64,000 nucleotides of DNA from Lysobacterales bacterium (GCA_014338185.1 QUBV01000004.1:1-64000); one strand, 5' to 3'. Shown: positions 1 through 10,379, counted from the stretch's first letter. Translations and numbers: made by a program. Notes: generated by a model from the letters alone, not told the origin.

Positions 1-2
1 GG

Positions 3-2075
3 CCGGCGGCGACGCCGGCTCCCGCCAAGCCCGCTCCCGCCGTGAGCAAGGCCGCGCCTGCGCCTGCGCCGGCAGCGGCGCCCGCCCGCACGGCGGTCGA
101 CGGCGAGTACGGCCCGACCCAGGCCGGGGAGACGCTGTCGACGGTGGCGCGCGCGGTGCGCACGGGCGACACCGACATCAACCAGTTGATGCTCGCGCTG
201 CTCAAGAGCAATCCGCAGGCGTTCTACGGCAACAACATCAACATGCTCAAGCGCGGCGTGATCCTGCGCGTGCCCAACGCCGAGGAGATCAGCGCGATCG
301 GCTCGGCTGCCGATGCGGCGCGACAGGTGCATGCGCAGATCGAGGACTGGCGCGGCGGCCACGCCACCGCCACCCGCGTGGCCGCCACGGGCGAGGCCGC
401 GCCGGCCCCGGCCAAGGCCCCGGCCAAGGCCCCGCCGCCGCCCAAGGCTGCGGCGACTCCGACCTCGGGCGAGCGCCTCGCCCTGGTGCCGCCCAAGGCC
501 GGCAAGGACAGCGTCGCGGCCGCCGACCGGCCCGGCGCGGGCAGTCGCGACGGTACCGCGGGCGGCGAAGCCGCGCGCGAGCTCGCGCGCACCAAGGAGG
601 CGCTTGCGGCCAGCGAACAGGCAGCCGGCGATCTCAAGTCGCGGGTCAAGGATCTGGAGGACATCCGCACCAAGAATGAGCGCCTGATCTCGCTCAAGGA
701 CTCCGAGATCGCCGAGTTGCAGGCCAAGCTCAAGGAACTGCAGGCCGCGGCCAAGGCCACCCCCGCGGCGCCTGCCAAGGCCGTTGCCGAGGTCAAGCCG
801 GCCGAGGCCAAGCCCGTGGAAGCCAAGCCGGGCGAGACCAAGCCCGCGGCCACGCCGATCGACAAGAAGGACATCTGGGGCGATGCCGGCAAGGCTCCGG
901 CCACGGCCGACGCCAAGCCCGGCGAGCCGGCAACGCCGCCAGCGGGTACCAAGCCGGTCGAGGTCGACCACGTCAGTCCGGGCGCACCCGCGACCACAGG
1001 CACGCCGCCTGCGGCCAGCCCGGCCTCGACCACACCGGCGACGGCCGCGCCCGCCACCACCACACCAGCCACGCCGGCGACGGCCGCACCCACCACCACA
1101 CCAGCCACGCCGGCGACCCCGCCCGCGGCAACGCCCAAGCCCGTCGCCAAGCCCGAGGCGAGCAAGCCCGCCACGCCGCCTCCGGCTGCGCCAGCTGCGG
1201 CGTGGTACGAGGCCGATTGGGTCAAGCCGGCCGCGATCGGCGGCGCCGTGGTGCTGTTGCTGCTCGGCTTCCTCGGCCTGCGCAAGCGCAAGGCACCGGC
1301 TGCGGCCAAGGCCAGTGCAGCGCCTTCGATCGCGGATGCCTTCAGCGACGGGCCTGCGGGCGCCGTCGCGACGGGCCATGCCTCGGTCGAAGCCGACATC
1401 GCGCACCTGCAGGGTCAGATCGCGGCCGACCCGGGCAACCTGGGCGCCTACCTCGAACTGCTCAGCATCTACTACGCCGAGCGTGACGTGGAGCAGTTCG
1501 AGCACACTGCGGCGGCGATGCGCGAGCACGTGCACGATCCCAACCAGCTCGAGTGGACCGAGGTGCAGGCGATGGGTGAGGAACTGGCGCCGCACAATCC
1601 GCTGTGGGCGGCGGCCGGCGCCAGCGAAGCGCATGACGCCGAAACGGCGCATTACGCTGCGGACGAGTCCGAGAGCTTCCTCGATGAGCCTGTGGCCGAG
1701 GCCACGCCGCCGTCCGAATCGTATGTGCCCGCGGCCGGCAAGCCCGACTTCGGCTTCTTCATGCCGCCGCATGCGGACGCCAAGCTGCCTGGGCAGGACC
1801 TGAAGGATGATACCTTCGGTTTCGATGACATCCCGCCGCTCGAGGAGGCCCATGACATGGCCGAGCCCGCACCCGCTGCAGTTGCATCCGCGCCCGCGCC
1901 GGGTGACGACTTCTTCGGCGACGCCGACGCGGTGGCCACCAAGCTCGACCTGGCCAAGGCCTACATGGACATGGGCGATCCCGATGGCGCGCGCTCGATG
2001 CTCGACGAGGTCGTCAACGAAGGCAACGATGCACAGAAGAGCGAGGCCCAGCGCCTGCTTGCACAGCTGCGTTGA
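3..2075 (+). CDS. fimV: FimV-type polar hub protein, 5' end outside window
   Basis: The reading frame is open at the left edge, so the signal peptide and part of the N-terminal domain are missing. The visible part begins with the FimV signature YGPTQAGETLSTVA, followed by an Ala/Pro/Lys-rich stretch, a coiled coil around nt 565-755, a long Pro/Thr/Ala linker, and one membrane helix around nt 1221-1287 capped by RKRK. A TPR-like cytoplasmic part follows (nt 1380-1560), then the conserved FimV C-terminal domain (DLAKAYMDMGDPDGARSML). The family is an inner-membrane, peptidoglycan-binding polar organiser for type IV pili and twitching. It sits upstream of truA-trpF, as in Xanthomonas, and has its own terminator. 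The GTG at 42 lies inside the protein and is not the start. Confidence 0.93.
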   Translation, partial: PAATPAPAKPAPAVSKAAPAPAPAAAPARTAVDGEYGPTQAGETLSTVARAVRTGDTDINQLMLALLKSNPQAFYGNNINMLKRGVILRVPNAEEISAIGSAADAARQVHAQIEDWRGGHATATRVAATGEAAPAPAKAPAKAPPPPKAAATPTSGERLALVPPKAGKDSVAAADRPGAGSRDGTAGGEAARELARTKEALAASEQAAGDLKSRVKDLEDIRTKNERLISLKDSEIAELQAKLKELQAAAKATPAAPAKAVAEVKPAEAKPVEAKPGETKPAATPIDKKDIWGDAGKAPATADAKPGEPATPPAGTKPVEVDHVSPGAPATTGTPPAASPASTTPATAAPATTTPATPATAAPTTTPATPATPPAATPKPVAKPEASKPATPPPAAPAAAWYEADWVKPAAIGGAVVLLLLGFLGLRKRKAPAAAKASAAPSIADAFSDGPAGAVATGHASVEADIAHLQGQIAADPGNLGAYLELLSIYYAERDVEQFEHTAAAMREHVHDPNQLEWTEVQAMGEELAPHNPLWAAAGASEAHDAETAHYAADESESFLDEPVAEATPPSESYVPAAGKPDFGFFMPPHADAKLPGQDLKDDTFGFDDIPPLEEAHDMAEPAPAAVASAPAPGDDFFGDADAVATKLDLAKAYMDMGDPDGARSMLDEVVNEGNDAQKSEAQRLLAQLR
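1035..1117 (+). repeat. Two imperfect 36-39 bp tandem repeats in fimV linker
   Basis: The segment encodes TAAPATTTPATPA followed by TAAPTTTPATPA. The second copy lacks one codon. The core from accaccac to ccggcgac is identical in both copies, 36 bp apart. It is a low-complexity linker repeat, likely variable in length between strains. Confidence 0.75.
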
Positions 2076-2115
2076 GGCCGGCGCGGCCGCAGCCGCAGCG
2101 TCATGCAATGATCGA

Positions 2116-2142
2116 GGGGGCGCACTGCGCCCCCTGCTTTTT
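2116..2142 (+). terminator. Rho-independent terminator after fimV
   Basis: A perfect 8-bp stem (GGGGGCGC / GCGCCCCC) with a 3-nt ACT loop is followed by tgcttttt. It lies 40 bp past the fimV stop and separates fimV from truA-trpF. Confidence 0.88.
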
Positions 2143-2173
2143 GTCCGGCGCGGCATGCAGGGCGTGCATCCTT

Positions 2174-2179
2174 TACGAT
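2174..2179 (+). promoter_or_regulatory. Candidate -10 element for truA-trpF
   Basis: TACGAT followed by a GC-rich discriminator lies just after the fimV terminator and 29-35 bp before the truA start choices. No good -35 is visible at 17 bp. Confidence 0.3.
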
Positions 2180-2213
2180 GCGTGGCTCCCGCCTCCGCCG
2201 TGACCCCGTGAGC

Positions 2214-3023
2214 ATGCGCATCGCCCTGGGCATCGAATACGACGGCACCGAGTTCCTGGGTTGGCAGCGCCTGGCCCACGGGCGCAGCGTGCAGGGCGTG
2301 GTGGAGGCGGCGCTCACGCGCGTGGCCGCCCACCCGGTCGCCGTCACCTGCGCGGGCCGCACCGATGCGGGCGTGCATGCGCGCTGCCAGGTCGTGCACT
2401 TCGACAGCGACGCGGTGCGCAGCGAGCGTGCCTGGGTGCTCGGCGCCAACTCGAACCTGCCGCGCGATGTGGCGGTGTTGTGGGCGCGGCCGGTCGCGGA
2501 TGCTTTCCACGCGCGCTTCTGCGCGCACTCGCGGCGCTATCGCTACACCATCCTCAACCGGCCGGTGCGCGCGGCGCTGGACGCGCGCCGCATGGCGTGG
2601 GAGCGCGTGCCGCTGGATGCCGAGGCGATGCATGTGGCGGCGCAGGCGCTGCTGGGCGAGAACGACTTCAGCGCATTCCGCACCGCGCAGTGCCAGGCCC
2701 GCACGCCGATGCGCAACGTGCACTGGATCCGCGTGCAACGCCGCGGCGCGGTCGTGACCGTCGACATCGGCGCCAACGCATTCCTGCACCACATGGTGCG
2801 CAACATCGTCGGTTCGCTGCTGCCGATCGGGCGCGGCGAGCAGCCGGTGGCGTGGCTCGCGCAGTTGCTGCGCGGTCGCGATCGCAGCGTGGCGGGTCCG
2901 ACCGCGGCGGCCGCCGGGCTCGTGTTCGTGGCGCCCGGTTATCCCGCGCAGTGGAACCTGCCTGCCACCTGCACCTTGGCCGATGGCGCCCCATCGGCCG
3001 CGCCGGCGCAGTGCGAGCCATGA
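2214..3023 (+). CDS. truA: tRNA pseudouridine(38-40) synthase TruA
   Basis: Converts uridines 38-40 of the tRNA anticodon stem-loop to pseudouridine in the cytoplasm. The protein starts [19 protein letters not shown], typical of TruA. The catalytic aspartate is D51 in the motif GRTDAGVHA. Later motifs such as [14 protein letters not shown] also fit. The length of 269 aa is normal. I chose ATG 2214 because family alignments begin at this methionine; GTG 2208 in the same frame is possible. Its stop overlaps the trpF start (ATGA), so the two are co-translated, a known xanthomonad arrangement. Confidence 0.95.
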   Translation: MRIALGIEYDGTEFLGWQRLAHGRSVQGVVEAALTRVAAHPVAVTCAGRTDAGVHARCQVVHFDSDAVRSERAWVLGANSNLPRDVAVLWARPVADAFHARFCAHSRRYRYTILNRPVRAALDARRMAWERVPLDAEAMHVAAQALLGENDFSAFRTAQCQARTPMRNVHWIRVQRRGAVVTVDIGANAFLHHMVRNIVGSLLPIGRGEQPVAWLAQLLRGRDRSVAGPTAAAAGLVFVAPGYPAQWNLPATCTLADGAPSAAPAQCEP

Positions 3024-3661
3024 ACCGTACGCGCATCAAGTTCTGTGGCCTGACCCGTGCCGAGGACGTGCGGGCGGCGGTCGCGCTCGGGGTCGATGCG
3101 GTCGGCTTCGTGCTCACGCGCAGGAGTCGGCGCTGCATCGAGCCGGCGCAGGCGGCGGCGCTGCGTGCGCTGCTGCCGCCGTTCATCAGCGCGGTCGCGC
3201 TGTTCATGGATGATGCGCACGAATGGGTCGAGGCGGCGGCCGCCTGCGTGCAGCCGGACCTGCTGCAGTTCCATGGCCAAGAGGACGCCGCGTTCGCGGC
3301 CGGCTTCGCACGCCCGTATCTCAAGGCGGTGCCGATGGCCTCGGTGGCGGACGTGGTCGCCTATGCCGCGCAGCATCCGCGCGCGCGCGGTTTCCTGCTC
3401 GACAGCCACGCGGTCGGCCAGCCCGGCGGCAGCGGCGGCGCATTCGACTGGACGCGCGTGCCGCGCACGCTGCAACGGCCACTGCTGCTCGCGGGTGGCC
3501 TGGATTCCGCCAACGTCGGCCGCGCGATCGCGCAGGCGCGGCCGTGGGCGGTGGATGTGTCGAGCGGGATCGAACTGGCACCGGGCGTCAAGGACGCCGC
3601 GGCGATGCGTGCGTTTGTGGACGCGGTGCGCGTGGCCGATGCGGCCAGCGCGGCGGGTTGA
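3020..3661 (+). CDS. trpF: Phosphoribosylanthranilate isomerase
   Basis: Third step of tryptophan synthesis: isomerises N-(5-phosphoribosyl)anthranilate to CdRP. The 213-aa protein starts [12 protein letters not shown], with the catalytic cysteine at position 9. The general-acid aspartate is D128 in [15 protein letters not shown], and the phosphate-binding loops [11 protein letters not shown] and DVSSGIE are visible. It overlaps the truA stop by 4 nt, so translation is probably coupled. trpBA follow after a 206-bp gap that contains a possible leader. Confidence 0.95.
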   Translation: MNRTRIKFCGLTRAEDVRAAVALGVDAVGFVLTRRSRRCIEPAQAAALRALLPPFISAVALFMDDAHEWVEAAAACVQPDLLQFHGQEDAAFAAGFARPYLKAVPMASVADVVAYAAQHPRARGFLLDSHAVGQPGGSGGAFDWTRVPRTLQRPLLLAGGLDSANVGRAIAQARPWAVDVSSGIELAPGVKDAAAMRAFVDAVRVADAASAAG

Positions 3662-3683
3662 GGCCGGGCGCGGCGATCCGCGC

Positions 3684-3689
3684 TAAGAT
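3684..3689 (+). promoter_or_regulatory. Candidate -10 element upstream of trpB leader
   Basis: TAAGAT followed by GCGCGC ends 7 bp before an ATG at 3697. If used, the RNA would start at about that ATG. There is no recognisable -35. Confidence 0.25.
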
Positions 3690-3696
3690 GCGCGCG

Positions 3697-3783
3697 ATGA
3701 GTCCGTGCCGCCGCCATCCGCCTGCGCCATTCGGTCGCTCGCTGCGCCGCTGGCGCCGCGTGCCTGCCGCCGCCGTGCGATAG
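3697..3783 (+). CDS. Possible 28-codon leader peptide before trpB
   Basis: A short open frame encodes 28 residues containing SLRRWRRVP, with one Trp codon at position 19 and a TAG stop at 3781-3783. There is no Shine-Dalgarno; the candidate -10 at 3684-3689 would make it nearly leaderless. Its stop abuts one arm of two mutually exclusive hairpins (3783-3842). Classical trp leaders have tandem Trp codons, so one Trp is weak evidence. It could be a chance frame. Confidence 0.3.
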   Translation: MSPCRRHPPAPFGRSLRRWRRVPAAAVR

Positions 3784-3842
3784 CGCGCCCGCGGCGCCAC
3801 GCCGCCCCTTGCCTGTTTCCGGGCGCGCCGCCATGGCGCGCC
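3783..3842 (+). promoter_or_regulatory. Alternative hairpins in the trpB leader
   Basis: GCGCGCCC at 3783-3790 can pair with GGGCGCGC at 3821-3828 (8 bp). The overlapping GGCGCGCC at 3822-3829 can instead pair with GGCGCGCC at 3835-3842 (8 bp, 5-nt loop). The two structures exclude each other, as in attenuators. No U-run follows, and the trpB Shine-Dalgarno (GGAGAG near 3858) is not inside the stem. High GC makes chance pairing plausible. Confidence 0.35.
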
Positions 3843-3867
3843 GTGCCGTATTCCGCGGAGAGCACCA

Positions 3868-5093
<1,226 letters not shown>

Positions 5094-5097
<4 letters not shown>

Positions 5098-5906
5098 GTC
5101 GCATCGACGCGCGTTTTGCCACGCTCAAGGCGCAGGGGCGCACCGCTCTCGTGCCGTTCATCACCGCGGGCGACCCGCTGCCGCAGGCGACGGTCGCGCT
5201 CATGCACGAACTGGTCGCGGCCGGTGCCGACCTCATCGAGCTCGGCGTGCCGTTTTCCGATCCGATGGCCGATGGTCCGGTGATCCAGCACGCCAGCGAA
5301 CGTGCGCTGGCGCGCGGGGTCGGCCTCGCCGCGATCCTCGGCTGGGTCGGTGAGTTCCGACGGCGCGACCAGGCCACGCCGATCGTGCTCATGGGCTACA
5401 TGAATCCGGTCGAGATCCACGGTGCCGCGCGCTTCGCCGCCGAGGCCGTGGCCGCCGGCGTCGATGGCGTGTTGCTGGTGGATTGCCCGGTCGAGGAAGC
5501 CGCCGCAGCGGCGCCGCTGCGCGATGCGGGGCTGCAGCAGATCCTGCTCGCCGCGCCCACCACCGGCGAGGCGCGGCTCGCGCGCATCGGTGCCGCGGCG
5601 GCCGGATTCCTCTACTACGTGTCGTTCGCGGGCGTCACCGGCGCCGATCGCATCCGCCTCGATGAGGTGCGCGCGCAGGTGCAACGTTTGCGCCAATCGG
5701 TGCGGGTGCCCGTGGCCGTGGGCTTTGGCATCCGCGATGCGGCTTCGGCGCAGGCGATCGGTGCGTTCGCCGATGCGGTGGTGATCGGCAGTGCGCTGGT
5801 TGCGCAGCTGGCCGGTGCCGGCAGCGAGCAGGAAATCCGCGCGCGGGCGCACGACTTCCTCGCGCCGATCCGCGCGGCACTGGATGCGCAGGATCGCGCG
5901 CGCTGA
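5094..5906 (+). CDS. trpA: Tryptophan synthase alpha subunit
   Basis: Cleaves indole-3-glycerol phosphate to indole, which is channelled to TrpB. The 270-aa TIM-barrel protein has catalytic E49 ([11 protein letters not shown]) and D60 (MADGPVIQ), at the same numbers as in E. coli. The phosphate-site motifs GFGIRDA and VIGSALV are also present. The start overlaps the trpB stop (ATGA). Confidence 0.97.
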
Positions 5907-6041
5907 GGCCGGGTGGGCCGCAGCGGCGAAGCGCGGCCAGGGCAGGCCGCGCGCGTGCAGGCGCGTTCCGCCGGCGTGGCCCGCATCGCGCGCGACCCAG
6001 TGGGTAGGCGCCCGGGCGATCCACCGCAAGGCGTTTTTGCG

Positions 6042-6047
6042 TATGCT
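6042..6047 (+). promoter_or_regulatory. Candidate -10 element for accD
   Basis: TATGCT lies 59 bp upstream of the accD ATG and is followed by GTGCGC. The same hexamer occurs before three other genes of this window. There is no clear -35. Confidence 0.3.
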
Positions 6048-6105
6048 GTGCGCCCCATCCTCGTCAACGCCGCGCTGGTTGCCTGCGGCAGTCCCGGAAC
6101 CCGTC

Positions 6106-6975
6106 ATGAACTGGTTGCAGAAATTGGTCGGCCCGCGCGCGCGCAGCAGCACTGCGGCCAGCACCAAGGGCAAGGTGCCCGAAGGCCTGTGGGAAAAATG
6201 TCACGGCTGCGGTGCGGTGCTGTACAAGCCCGAGCTCGAGGCCGCGCTCATGGTCTGCCCCAAGTGCGGCCATCACCATGCGATCCAGGCGCGCACGCGC
6301 CTCACCGCCTGGTTTGACCCGGGCACCGCACAGGAGCTGTTTGGCGGGCTGGAGGCGACCGACCCGCTCAAGTTTCGCGATTCCAAGAAGTACCGGGAAC
6401 GCATCGTCGCGGCGCAGAAGGCCACCGGCGAGAAGGATGCCCTGGTGGCGATGCGCGGCCTGCTCAAGTCCGCGCCCACGGTGGCCTGTGCGTTCGAGTT
6501 CTCGTTCATGGGCGGCTCGATGGGCTCGGTCGTGGGCGAGAAGTTCACACGTTGTGCCGAACTGGCGCTGGCACAGCGCATGCCGCTGGTGTGCTTTGCC
6601 GCCACCGGCGGCGCGCGCATGCAGGAAGGCCTGTTCTCGCTCATGCAGATGGCCAAGACCTCGGCCGCGCTCGCGCGCCTGCGCGAGGCGGGCGTGCCGT
6701 TCGTGTCCGTGCTCACGCACCCGACCACGGGAGGCGTGTCGGCGAGCCTGGGCATGCTTGGTGACCTCAACGTGGCCGAGCCCAAGGCGCTCATCGGGTT
6801 CGCCGGACCGCGCGTGATCGAGCAGACCGTGCGTGAAACCCTGCCCGAGGGCTTCCAGCGCTCGGAGTTCCTGCTCGACCACGGCGCGGTCGATCTCATC
6901 GTCGATCGGCGCGAACTGCGCGACACGCTCGCCGCCTTGCTCGCATTGCTCATGCGCCAGCCCGCGGCCGCTTGA
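6106..6975 (+). CDS. accD: Acetyl-CoA carboxylase carboxyltransferase beta subunit
   Basis: Half of the carboxyltransferase that makes malonyl-CoA for fatty-acid synthesis; the partner AccA lies outside the window. The 289-aa protein has the four-cysteine zinc finger C32, C35, C51, C54 and crotonase-fold motifs such as GGARMQEGL and the oxyanion-type [10 protein letters not shown]. The start MNWLQKLV is the family norm. It follows trpA after 199 bp, as in Xanthomonas. The usual folC neighbour is not next; an oxidase cluster follows instead. Confidence 0.97.
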   Translation: MNWLQKLVGPRARSSTAASTKGKVPEGLWEKCHGCGAVLYKPELEAALMVCPKCGHHHAIQARTRLTAWFDPGTAQELFGGLEATDPLKFRDSKKYRERIVAAQKATGEKDALVAMRGLLKSAPTVACAFEFSFMGGSMGSVVGEKFTRCAELALAQRMPLVCFAATGGARMQEGLFSLMQMAKTSAALARLREAGVPFVSVLTHPTTGGVSASLGMLGDLNVAEPKALIGFAGPRVIEQTVRETLPEGFQRSEFLLDHGAVDLIVDRRELRDTLAALLALLMRQPAAA

Positions 6976-7067
6976 GGCTTCGTCGGGCTCGCTGCTTGCT
7001 GCGGCCCGGAGTCTGCGCCAAGGACACACGGCAACGCGCGGTTGGCGCGGATTGCACGCGTGCCGAT

Positions 7068-7097
7068 TTGACACGGCCGTGCAGGCGAGAGTAGAAC
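7068..7097 (+). promoter_or_regulatory. Promoter of the norSY-type cluster
   Basis: A perfect -35 TTGACA (7068-7073), an 18-bp spacer and -10 TAGAAC (7092-7097) lie 35 bp before the ATG of the first gene. No FNR-type palindrome is visible. Confidence 0.55.
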
Positions 7098-7131
7098 CCC
7101 CCATCGACTCCGACCGCGATGGGGAGCAGCC

Positions 7132-7701
7132 ATGATCTTCCAGGACTTGGTGTGGACCATTGCCGCGAGTGGCATCGCGCTGGTTGCGCTGGTCTTCCTC
7201 TACATCGTCGCCAACGCGGGCCGTGCCATCGACCCGGCCGCGCTGAGCACCTCGCAGCGACGCATCGCCGGCCTGCGGCGGGGACTGTTCTGGGTGCTCG
7301 TGCTCGTGTTCGTCGGCGCCAGCTACGCGAGCCTGCACCGCTTTCCGATTCCGCCGCAGCACGCGCCGCTGGATGCCGCGCAGGTGGTCGACGTGCAGGC
7401 CCGGCAATGGTCGTGGCAGCTCAGCCAGCCCGGGCAGCCGCCTGGCGCCGCATTGCAGCTCACCGCGGGCGCGCCGGTGGAGTTCCGCGTGCGCAGCGAC
7501 GACGTCAACCACGGCTTTGCGATCTACGCGCCCAATGGCCGCATCGCGATCCAGACCCAGGCCATGCCCGGTTTCACCAACAAGATCCTGCACACGTTCA
7601 CCCAGGTCGGCACCTACCGCGTGATGTGCCTGGAGTACTGCGGGCTCGGGCATGCGCCCATGGTGAGCTCGTTCGATGTCGCCGCACCGGCGGGAGGCTG
7701 A
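7132..7701 (+). CDS. norS: CuA-containing heme-copper oxidase subunit II (NorS/CoxB type)
   Basis: A 189-aa subunit II with two N-terminal membrane helices (about residues 7-28 and 52-67) and a periplasmic cupredoxin domain. All CuA ligands are visible: H127, C166, E168, C170, H174 and M177 (CLEYCGLGHAPM). It takes electrons from a soluble donor and passes them to subunit I. It lacks the long linkers of standard aa3 subunit II. The order subunit II, subunit I, SCO, small membrane protein is that of norSY-senC-orf1. A minimal cytochrome c oxidase subunit is the alternative. One nucleotide separates it from the next gene. Confidence 0.75.
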   Translation: MIFQDLVWTIAASGIALVALVFLYIVANAGRAIDPAALSTSQRRIAGLRRGLFWVLVLVFVGASYASLHRFPIPPQHAPLDAAQVVDVQARQWSWQLSQPGQPPGAALQLTAGAPVEFRVRSDDVNHGFAIYAPNGRIAIQTQAMPGFTNKILHTFTQVGTYRVMCLEYCGLGHAPMVSSFDVAAPAGG

Positions 7702-7702
7702 C

Positions 7703-9190
7703 ATGGCCGCATTGACGCTGTACCCCGAGTCCGAGCGCCTGCCACGCGGCGAGCGCATCACCTTCAACCTGTACATGATCAGCGCGCTGCTGCTGTTCGT
7801 GCTCATGATGGTGCTGGGCGTGATCATGCGCATGGGCCAGAGCCTGTGGCTGGACGTGCCACCGGACCTGTTCTACCAGGTGCTGTCGATGCACGGTGCG
7901 GGCATGGTCGGCACGATGTCACTGGCCACGACCGCGGTGATGTGGTTCTTCCTGCGCAAGTACGTGCGCCTGCATCTGTGGGCGTTCCTCGCCAACTACC
8001 TGCTGTTCCTGTGTGGCGCGCTGTGCATCATCGGCGCGGTCTTCGTCGGCCGCTATGCGGGCCTGTGGACGTTCCTGTATCCGTTGCCGACGCATGCGAT
8101 GGGCATGTGGGGCAATGGTGCGGCGGCCTGCTTCATGGTCGGCTACCTGTTCATTGGCGTCGGTTCGCTGCTGTTCTACCTCGACGCCGCGGCCGCCATC
8201 ATCGGCCGCTACGGCAATCTCGGTCGCGCGATGGGCCTGCAGTGGCTGTTCGGCGGCACGATCGATCCCGACCATCCCAAGGCCGTGGTCGCCAGCACGA
8301 TGGTCGTGATCGCCAACTCGCTCGGCATCCTCGCCGGCGCGGTGGTTCTGGTGATGTACCTGGTCGCGATCGCCTATCCCGAGTTCACGATGAACGCGTT
8401 GTATGCCAAGAACCTCACCTACTGGTTCGGCCACATGTACATCAACGCCACGATCTACATGGGTGTGATGGCCGTGTACGAGCTGCTGGCGCGCTACTCG
8501 GGGCGCCCGTATGCGATCTCGCGGCCGTTCCTGTGGTCGTGGGCGGCCAGCTGCGTGTTCGTGATCGTGGTGTTCCCGCACCACCTGCTCATGGACTACG
8601 CACAACCGCGCTGGGTTGCGGTCACCGGCCAGGTCGTGTCCTACCTTGCCGGCTTCCCGGTGTTCCTCGTCACCGTATGGGGCGCGCTCACCAACATCCA
8701 CCGCTCGGGCATGCGCTGGAGCACGCCCTCGCGCCTGCTCATCCTGTCGATGTTCGGCTGGGCAGCCGGCATCCTGCCGGCGATCCTCGATGGCACGATC
8801 GGCATCAATCGCGTCATGCACAATACGCAGTGGGTACCCGGCCATTTCCATTTCTATCTGCTGCTGGGCGTGTTGCCAATGGTGCTCGCGCTGCTGTACC
8901 ACGTGATCGGCAGCCGCCGCGCCGCGCCACCCGATTCGGGCGCGGATCGGCTGGGCGTGCCGGTGTACCTGATCGGCGGCATGACTTTCGCACTCGCGTT
9001 CCTCGATGCGGGCCACATGAGCGTGGCGCGGCGCATGTCCTCGCACCTGGCCGAGTGGATTCCCAACGACCGCGTCGGCGCGATCGGCGCGAGCCTGGTG
9101 TTGCTCGCGATGGTGTATTTCGCCGTGCGCATCATCCACGGCCTGCTGCGGGCACCCGGTGCCGAATCGACTGCGCACGCTGCTGGCTAG
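7703..9190 (+). CDS. norY: Heme-copper oxidase subunit I, probable sNOR-type NO reductase
   Basis: A 495-aa polytopic inner-membrane protein with every metal-binding histidine of the superfamily: H64 and H383 (low-spin heme), H381 (high-spin heme), and H244, H293 and H294 (copper or iron B). In oxygen-reducing A-type enzymes a cross-linked tyrosine sits four residues after the helix-VI histidine. Here that position is N248 (WFGHMYIN). That, plus the neighbours, suggests the CuA-linked NO reductase (sNOR) branch rather than a proton-pumping aa3 or ba3 oxidase, although a divergent oxidase cannot be excluded. The ATG 7703 follows GGAGG. Confidence 0.72.
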   Translation: MAALTLYPESERLPRGERITFNLYMISALLLFVLMMVLGVIMRMGQSLWLDVPPDLFYQVLSMHGAGMVGTMSLATTAVMWFFLRKYVRLHLWAFLANYLLFLCGALCIIGAVFVGRYAGLWTFLYPLPTHAMGMWGNGAAACFMVGYLFIGVGSLLFYLDAAAAIIGRYGNLGRAMGLQWLFGGTIDPDHPKAVVASTMVVIANSLGILAGAVVLVMYLVAIAYPEFTMNALYAKNLTYWFGHMYINATIYMGVMAVYELLARYSGRPYAISRPFLWSWAASCVFVIVVFPHHLLMDYAQPRWVAVTGQVVSYLAGFPVFLVTVWGALTNIHRSGMRWSTPSRLLILSMFGWAAGILPAILDGTIGINRVMHNTQWVPGHFHFYLLLGVLPMVLALLYHVIGSRRAAPPDSGADRLGVPVYLIGGMTFALAFLDAGHMSVARRMSSHLAEWIPNDRVGAIGASLVLLAMVYFAVRIIHGLLRAPGAESTAHAAG

Positions 9191-9779
9191 CCTCTGCATC
9201 GTGGCGGCAGGCGGCGCCGCGCTGTGGGTCGCCACCGATGGCTTGCGCGTATTCACGACCGAGACGGCGCGACGCGTCTCGATCCGCGCCACGCCGCGCC
9301 TGCTGCCCGACGTGGCCTTGCAGGACGATGCGGGTGCGCGGTTCGCGCTGGCCGACTTGCGCGGGCGCTGGCTGCTGGTGGATTTCATCTACACGCGCTG
9401 CCTGAGCTGGTGCAACGTGCTTGGTGGCGACTTCGCGCAGTTGCAGCAGCGCCTGGCTGCGCCGCTGCGCGATGGCAGCCTGCGCCTGCTCAGCATCAGC
9501 TTCGATCCCGCCCATGATGCACCGGCCGAGCTGGCGGCCCACAAGCGCAGGTTCGGCGATCATGGCATCGGCTGGACCGCGGCGCGGCCGCTCGACGCGG
9601 CCGGGCTCGCCACGCTCGGCCATGCCTTCGGCCTCAAGGTCGTCGAGGATGGCATGGGTGGCTACGTGCACAACGCATCGATCGCGTTGGTCGATCCGTC
9701 CGGCCGCCTCGTCGACGTGTTCGATGCGGGCGCACCCAGGCAGGTGGCCGCCGCGGTGCAACGGCGCCTCGCGCAATGA
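9159..9779 (+). CDS. senC: SCO1/SenC family copper chaperone
   Basis: Membrane-anchored thioredoxin-fold protein that delivers copper to, or reduces, the CuA site of subunit II. The 206-aa protein has an N-terminal membrane segment (residues 7-25), the metal-binding C81-x3-C85 and the distal H171 (GYVHNASIALVD). It starts at GTG 9159 inside the end of the subunit I gene (32-nt overlap) and ends in an ATGA overlap with the next gene, so the four genes form one operon. Confidence 0.88.
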   Translation: MPNRLRTLLASLCIVAAGGAALWVATDGLRVFTTETARRVSIRATPRLLPDVALQDDAGARFALADLRGRWLLVDFIYTRCLSWCNVLGGDFAQLQQRLAAPLRDGSLRLLSISFDPAHDAPAELAAHKRRFGDHGIGWTAARPLDAAGLATLGHAFGLKVVEDGMGGYVHNASIALVDPSGRLVDVFDAGAPRQVAAAVQRRLAQ

Positions 9780-10369
9780 GCGTGCGCGCGCTGCTGTGGT
9801 GGCTGCCCGCGGGCGCGATCGCGCTGTTGGCGAGTCCGCCGCTGCGGCATGCGCTGGAGACTTCGATGACCGCGCAGATGCTGCTGCAGCTGCCGCTGCT
9901 GGCGGTGCTCGGCGGTCTGCTTGCCGCGGCGCTGCCCACGCACGTGCGGACAGCGCTCGCGCGCTGGGACCAGGGCGGCTGCAGCGGCCTGCTGCTCGCC
10001 TCGGTCACCTCGTTGCTGTGGATGCTGCCGCGCGCGCTTGATGCGGGCGTGGACCTGCCATGGGTGGCCGGGGCCAAGTTCCTGAGCCTGCCGTTGCTGG
10101 TCGGGATGCCGCTGGCCTTGTCATGGCCACGCATGGGCTTCGTGCTGCGTGGCGTGGTGTGCATGGAAGCGATCGCGAGCTGCTTCCGGCTGGGCTGGCT
10201 GTTCCTCGCCACTCCGCAGCAGTTGTGCAGCAACTATCTGCTCGGCGACCAGCAGCGTCTGGGCTATGCGCTGCTCGCGATTGGCGGCGGCGTGTTCGTG
10301 CTGCTGCTCGGCCGCCTCATCGGCGGGCGCTGGACGCTGCCCGCCGGAGAAGCGCGGCGACCGCGTTGA
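9776..10369 (+). CDS. Polytopic membrane protein, orf1 of the norSY-senC cluster
   Basis: A 197-aa protein with about five hydrophobic segments and no domain I can name. Its place directly after the SCO gene, overlapping it by 4 nt, matches the orf1 described in norSY-senC-orf1 clusters of ammonia oxidisers. It contains cysteines in WDQGGCSGLLL, GVVCMEA, ASCFRLG and QLCSN that could bind metal. A role in oxidase assembly is a guess from context. It ends 10 bp from the convergent rapA stop. Confidence 0.65.
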   Translation: MSVRALLWWLPAGAIALLASPPLRHALETSMTAQMLLQLPLLAVLGGLLAAALPTHVRTALARWDQGGCSGLLLASVTSLLWMLPRALDAGVDLPWVAGAKFLSLPLLVGMPLALSWPRMGFVLRGVVCMEAIASCFRLGWLFLATPQQLCSNYLLGDQQRLGYALLAIGGGVFVLLLGRLIGGRWTLPAGEARRPR

Positions 10370-10379
10370 AGCGTTGCGG

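Noticed and set aside
1035-1117. A CRISPR-like or mobile repeat
   Set aside because: The repeat is in frame inside the fimV Pro/Thr linker and codes for low-complexity protein.
7703-9190. Calling subunit I a standard aa3 or cbb3 cytochrome oxidase
   Set aside because: The helix-VI tyrosine position of A-type enzymes is asparagine, and no CcoO/CcoP genes accompany it as in cbb3. The neighbours fit norSY-senC better, though not conclusively.
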